DNA of 56,420 nucleotides. It comes from an uncultured Geobacteraceae bacterium. Its GTDB lineage: Bacteria; Desulfobacterota; Desulfuromonadia; Geobacterales; Pseudopelobacteraceae. Shown here piece by piece: positions 53,660 to 56,420 of this stretch; positions within the stretch are counted from its first letter, which is position 1; each line of letters begins with the position of its first letter. The notes beneath the pieces were generated by a model, which worked only from the letters and a program-made list of their open reading frames with translations, was not told where the DNA came from and searched no databases. Location: positions 1 to 56,420 of the forward strand of contig CAIRBT010000074.1 of NCBI GenBank assembly GCA_903876875.1. The letters are read 5' to 3'. The position numbers and the translations under genes were made by a program.

Positions 53660-54763
53660 ATGGATTTTTTGAAACAACTATATGACTGGATTGATGTCCG
53701 CTTTGGCGTACGTGAGGTAGTGGACGAGAAGCGTTCCGGCCATCTGCTCCCTCCCAATATAAATGCCTGGTACTCCCTCGGCAGTGTGCTGCTGGTGATT
53801 TTCTGTCTGCAGATTGTGACCGGCCTGCTGTTGATGCTCTACTACGTGCCGGATATTGACAAGGCCTTTGGCAGTGTGGCGTTTATCATGGACGAGATTC
53901 CCCTTGGTCGCTTAATTCGTCTCTTCCATGCGGTCGGATCGAGCATGATGCTGCTGGTTATCCTGCTGCATATGTTTTCCATTCTGTTCATGGGGAGCTA
54001 TAAGGCCCCCCGGGAACTCCACTGGCTCTCCGGTTTTTTTCTGCTGCTGCTGGCCATGGGAATCTCCCTGACCGGTTATCTGCTCCCCTGGAATCAGCTC
54101 TCCTTCTGGGCTACCACGGTGGCAACCGACTGTGTCAGCTCCATTCCCTTTGTCGGCTCCGATCTGGTAGAACTGCTCCGGGGCGGCAAGCAGGTCGGCT
54201 TTCACACCTTGGGACGCTTTTATACCCTGCATGTCGGGGTACTTCCGGCAACTATTGCCGCCCTCATCGGCACCCACCTCTTCCTGATCCGGCGCACCGG
54301 TGTCTCCACCCCCCCCTTTGGTCTCGAAGATACCACCAACCAGTGGCAGGGGGATAAGTTCGTCTGTAAGGATCATCCGGATGGCATTCCGTTCTTCCCC
54401 AATTTCGTGCTTCAGGATCTGATATCCATTTCGCTCTATCTGGCCTGTCTCATGATGTTCGTATTTTTCTTTCCCAATATGTTCATACCGTCAACCTCAT
54501 ATATGCCGGCCAATCCGCTGGTGACACCATCCCATATCAAGCCGGAATGGTACTTTCTGGCAAACTACCAGACCCTTAAACTATTTCCCAGTGAGATAGT
54601 CGGCTTGACCGTACAGGCCTGTGCCATGACGTTCCTGGCTCTGTTGCCCTTTATCGACCGGGGTACGGAAAAGCACCCCCTGAAACGGCCGGTATTTACC
54701 ATGACCGCCATCGGCTGTATTCTGCTCTGGATCGGCCTGACCATATGGGGGCTCTATTCATGA
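53660..54763 (+). CDS. Cytochrome b of a bc complex
   Basis: 367 residues, b6 plus subunit IV in one chain. Heme ligands: H-x13-H in LFHAVGSSMMLLVILLHMF, and H-x14-H in TLHVGVLPATIAALIGTHLF; the 14-residue spacing is b6-like. The quinol-site motif PEWYF is present (HIKPEWYFLANYQTL). With the Rieske gene 40 bases upstream and a five-heme cytochrome overlapping downstream (ATGA), it forms a menaquinol-oxidising complex. No motif marks it as magnetosome-specific; its place in the cluster suggests it. Confidence 0.92.
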   Translation: MDFLKQLYDWIDVRFGVREVVDEKRSGHLLPPNINAWYSLGSVLLVIFCLQIVTGLLLMLYYVPDIDKAFGSVAFIMDEIPLGRLIRLFHAVGSSMMLLVILLHMFSILFMGSYKAPRELHWLSGFFLLLLAMGISLTGYLLPWNQLSFWATTVATDCVSSIPFVGSDLVELLRGGKQVGFHTLGRFYTLHVGVLPATIAALIGTHLFLIRRTGVSTPPFGLEDTTNQWQGDKFVCKDHPDGIPFFPNFVLQDLISISLYLACLMMFVFFFPNMFIPSTSYMPANPLVTPSHIKPEWYFLANYQTLKLFPSEIVGLTVQACAMTFLALLPFIDRGTEKHPLKRPVFTMTAIGCILLWIGLTIWGLYS

Positions 54764-55536
54764 GACAGCTGGTTCCTGCTTTTCTGCTTGTTTTTGCCCT
54801 GCTTTCGGCACTGCCGGTTACCGCCGCTGTTACGCCGCCAAACGTCTGCGTAACCTGCCATGGTGGGCTTGCCGCCCGTCTCGGCATGCCGGTCAAAATC
54901 TGGAAGACGAGTATTCACGCAGAACATGGCGTCTCCTGTAACGCCTGTCATGGCGGAGATCCCATGGACGCGGTCAACTCCATGAGCCAGGCCCGCGGAT
55001 TTCGTGGGGTGCCGGTTGCTACGGAAATTCCGTCCATTTGCGGTGGCTGCCACATGGGTATTGCCAAGTATCATGCGGCAAGCCCCCATGGCAGAGCCTT
55101 GGGGAGAGGCGGCCCCACCTGTGTTACCTGCCATGGCAGTCATGGCGTAGTCCGGGCTACCATTGACCAGATCAACCGTAAAAACTGTACCCCATGCCAT
55201 GGTTTTGAAAGTGCTTTGGAGATCAAGAACATTATGATGAAAACCGATGGCATGCTGAAAGCCATCGAAGACCGGATAATAGAGCTTAAAAATCAGGGCA
55301 TATTGACCGATACGTTGGAGAAGCGGTTGTTCTCACTGCGGAACCAATCACACTCGCTGTTTCACACCCTTAATATTGACCTGATCCGTCAGGAATCTGC
55401 CCATCTTCAGGCGGAGTTGGAAAAAAATAACAGCATCGGCAGCACCGGAACCGGGCTCTCCATCGGTACTCTCGCCGTGGGGTGGGCACTTATTCTTGCA
55501 CTGCTGTTCTATTTAATCAAAAAAAATATTGATTAA
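54760..55536 (+). CDS. Five-heme cytochrome c, membrane-anchored
   Basis: 258 residues from ATG 54760 (ATGA overlap with cytochrome b; an in-frame ATG at 54745 is upstream within that gene). Signal peptide (LVPAFLLVFALLSALPVTA), then five CxxCH motifs (CVTCH, CNACH, CGGCH, CVTCH, CTPCH), a coiled helix region, and a C-terminal membrane helix (AVGWALILALLFYLIKKN). It would be the electron acceptor from the Rieske protein, in place of cytochrome c1, passing electrons to periplasmic or luminal carriers (MamP/MamE hemes or PpcA-type cytochromes). Confidence 0.9.
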   Translation: MRQLVPAFLLVFALLSALPVTAAVTPPNVCVTCHGGLAARLGMPVKIWKTSIHAEHGVSCNACHGGDPMDAVNSMSQARGFRGVPVATEIPSICGGCHMGIAKYHAASPHGRALGRGGPTCVTCHGSHGVVRATIDQINRKNCTPCHGFESALEIKNIMMKTDGMLKAIEDRIIELKNQGILTDTLEKRLFSLRNQSHSLFHTLNIDLIRQESAHLQAELEKNNSIGSTGTGLSIGTLAVGWALILALLFYLIKKNID

Positions 55537-55604
55537 TGGCTTTAAATTGCCTATGGCAGATACGTTTGAGTAGGAACTGCACTATTTTTTAAAGGAGAGC
55601 GCAT

Positions 55605-55844
55605 ATGCAACCAGCACAATGCCCGAATGCAATTACGGTAGCCGGACATAAAACAGGCCAGGGACTTGGTTTGAAGACAGCCACCTGCTGCAAGACTATG
55701 GGTACCGGTCTGACCGGAAAAGGGCTCGGTCTCGGCCTGGGTCTCGGTCTGGGAATCGGTATTTGGGGTCCGGTCGGCCTGGTCGGTCTGGGAATCGTCG
55801 GCGGCTATTATTACTGGAAAAAAGCAACTGAGATGCTTGATTGA
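55605..55844 (+). CDS. mms6: Mms6-like protein with Leu-Gly repeat, no acidic tail
   Basis: 79 residues. The segment TGKGLGLGLGLGLGIGIWGP (37-56) followed by a hydrophobic helix and YYYWKK is near-identical in form to the TGK-(GL)n-AWGP segment of Mms6, the tightly crystal-bound biomineralisation protein of Magnetospirillum. Mms6 ends in an acidic Asp/Glu patch that binds iron; here the protein stops at KKATEMLD, without that patch. N-terminal part has four Cys. AAAGGAG seven bases upstream. The next gene, 30 bases on, is a Glu-rich repeat protein. Confidence 0.8.
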   Translation: MQPAQCPNAITVAGHKTGQGLGLKTATCCKTMGTGLTGKGLGLGLGLGLGIGIWGPVGLVGLGIVGGYYYWKKATEMLD

Positions 55845-55874
55845 TCTGTGAGTTGATGAACCGGGAGGTTATGG

Positions 55875-56420
55875 GTGGCTAAGAAAAACAAGCTCAAGGG
55901 TAAGAATATCACGAGACCGCGGCAAAGTCAGGCCGTTGAGGTGTGTAAGGTTACTGAGGAGACTGAGGTTACTGAAGAGACTGCTGACTCCCCTGAGATG
56001 GGAACCATTTCGCCTGAAATCATAGCCTCTGCTGAAGTTCCGGCCTCTCTTGAGCAGCCAGTTGTCCCTGAAAAAAGAAAGCCCCGGAAGACTCTGGTTG
56101 AGCGCTTGATTCAGGCCGGAGTTGTTGAGGCACCCCGAACCGTAGAACCACTCGTTGCGGAACCACCGGTAGTTGTAACACCGGCCGAAGCGGCACCGGT
56201 TGAAGAAGCACCGGTTGAAGCGACACCAGTTGAAGCGACACCAGTCGAAGAGACACCGGTCGAAGAGACACCGGTTGAAGCGACACCGGTCGAAGCGACA
56301 CCGGTCGAAGAGACACCGGTCGAAGCGACACCGGTCGAAGAGACACCGGTCGAAGAGACACCGGTCGAAGCGACACCGGTCGAAGAGACACCGGTCGAAG
56401 CGACACCGGTCGAAGAGACA
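55875..56420 (+). CDS. Glu/Pro/Val repeat protein, partial (runs off the window)
   Basis: About 182 residues from GTG 55875 (GGGAGG six bases upstream) to the edge, no stop. Opens with a basic segment (AKKNKLKGKNITRPRQ), then Glu/Thr stretches (EVTEETEVTEETADSPE), another basic segment (EKRKPRKTLVERLIQAGVV), and from about 56178 tandem 15-base units coding for E-A/E-T-P-V. It is acidic and probably disordered. The reverse-strand open frame here (56020-56406) is an artefact of the repeat. No family; similar in design to the acidic repeat protein at 37318. Confidence 0.65.
   Translation, partial: MAKKNKLKGKNITRPRQSQAVEVCKVTEETEVTEETADSPEMGTISPEIIASAEVPASLEQPVVPEKRKPRKTLVERLIQAGVVEAPRTVEPLVAEPPVVVTPAEAAPVEEAPVEATPVEATPVEETPVEETPVEATPVEATPVEETPVEATPVEETPVEETPVEATPVEETPVEATPVEET
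56178..56420 (+). repeat. 15-bp tandem repeats (E-A/E-T-P-V)n
   Basis: Unit GAAGCGACACCGGTC, with GCG alternating with GAG at the second codon, repeated at least 15 times in register and continuing past the edge. The A/E alternation is irregular (not a strict higher-order unit), and third-base identity between copies is near complete, as in recent slippage. Confidence 0.9.

Noticed and set aside
56020..56406. Reverse frame with SLRPV repeats
   Set aside because: Complement of the 15-bp repeats. The forward GTG frame has a ribosome site, fits the operon and continues past the edge.
56178..56420. Possible CRISPR array
   Set aside because: Contiguous 15-bp in-frame units without spacers; a coding repeat.
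1..56420. tRNA or rRNA genes
   Set aside because: No cloverleaf-type or conserved rRNA segments recognised by eye; a tRNA search tool would settle this.

Overview
The window most likely comes from a Geobacter-like member of the Desulfuromonadia (Deltaproteobacteria in the older sense). It encodes a triheme periplasmic c7 cytochrome of the PpcA type, a five-heme cytochrome beside a quinol-oxidising bc complex, pyruvate phosphate dikinase, and a SahR-AhcY-MetK cluster. This placement rests on gene content alone; no 16S or other phylogenetic marker is present.

Layout. 1-2300 is mobile-element debris: a HigBA-type toxin-antitoxin pair with a frameshifted toxin, the C-terminal part of an integron-type integrase, and the N-terminal part of a Tn3-family transposase. 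2400-9900 is a forward run (DUF6502-like protein, DUF4382-like lipoprotein, beta-lactamase-fold hydrolase, small exported protein, and a large GH18-like/NodB/GT2 fusion), probably for an exported amino-sugar polysaccharide. 9900-14300 holds ppcA, a lone gspG, ppdK and an FmdB-type zinc ribbon. 14300-21050 is a reverse block with an exosortase-associated protein, DNA polymerase II, and the SAM-cycle cluster metK / Cys-cluster protein / ahcY / sahR, with a likely SahR operator. 21200-34080 is mostly housekeeping: radA, an RlpA-like protein, an ANTAR regulator, a SNF2 helicase, mtnA, glnE, panE, an HTH protein and an SRAP-domain protein.

The striking part is 34300-56420: one co-directional, tightly packed run of about 28 genes that I interpret as a magnetosome gene cluster. 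Recognisable members are mamK (actin-like filament), mamL, mamP (PDZ plus two magnetochrome hemes), mamM and mamB (CDF transporters with N-terminal CxxC), two mamQ (LemA-like), mamA (TPR), mamI, mamE (HtrA-like protease with magnetochrome and two PDZ domains), a stand-alone TauE domain like the C-terminal half of MamO, and a small protein with the Mms6 hallmark TGK-(GL)n-WGP segment. Interspersed are genes I cannot assign: an acidic repeat protein next to mamK that recalls MamJ in position and composition, an Arg-rich basic protein, a VWA protein, an EcsC protein, a small bis-His membrane protein, a membrane-anchored beta-propeller, a degenerate J-domain protein, and a duplicated small membrane protein. 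Near the downstream end, between the TauE gene and the Mms6-like gene, lies a complete Rieske / cytochrome b / five-heme cytochrome c set. The cluster runs off the right edge inside a second acidic repeat gene.

Working model (inference): MamI, MamL, MamQ and MamB shape the vesicle. MamM and MamB bring in iron. MamE, MamP, the bis-His protein and possibly the bc complex set the iron redox state. The Mms6-like and acidic proteins template the mineral. MamK, with the acidic repeat protein, aligns the chain. Magnetochromes plus an Mms6-like protein favour magnetite over greigite. mamO protease, mamH, mamN, mamT and feoB homologues are not in this window and may lie beyond 56420.
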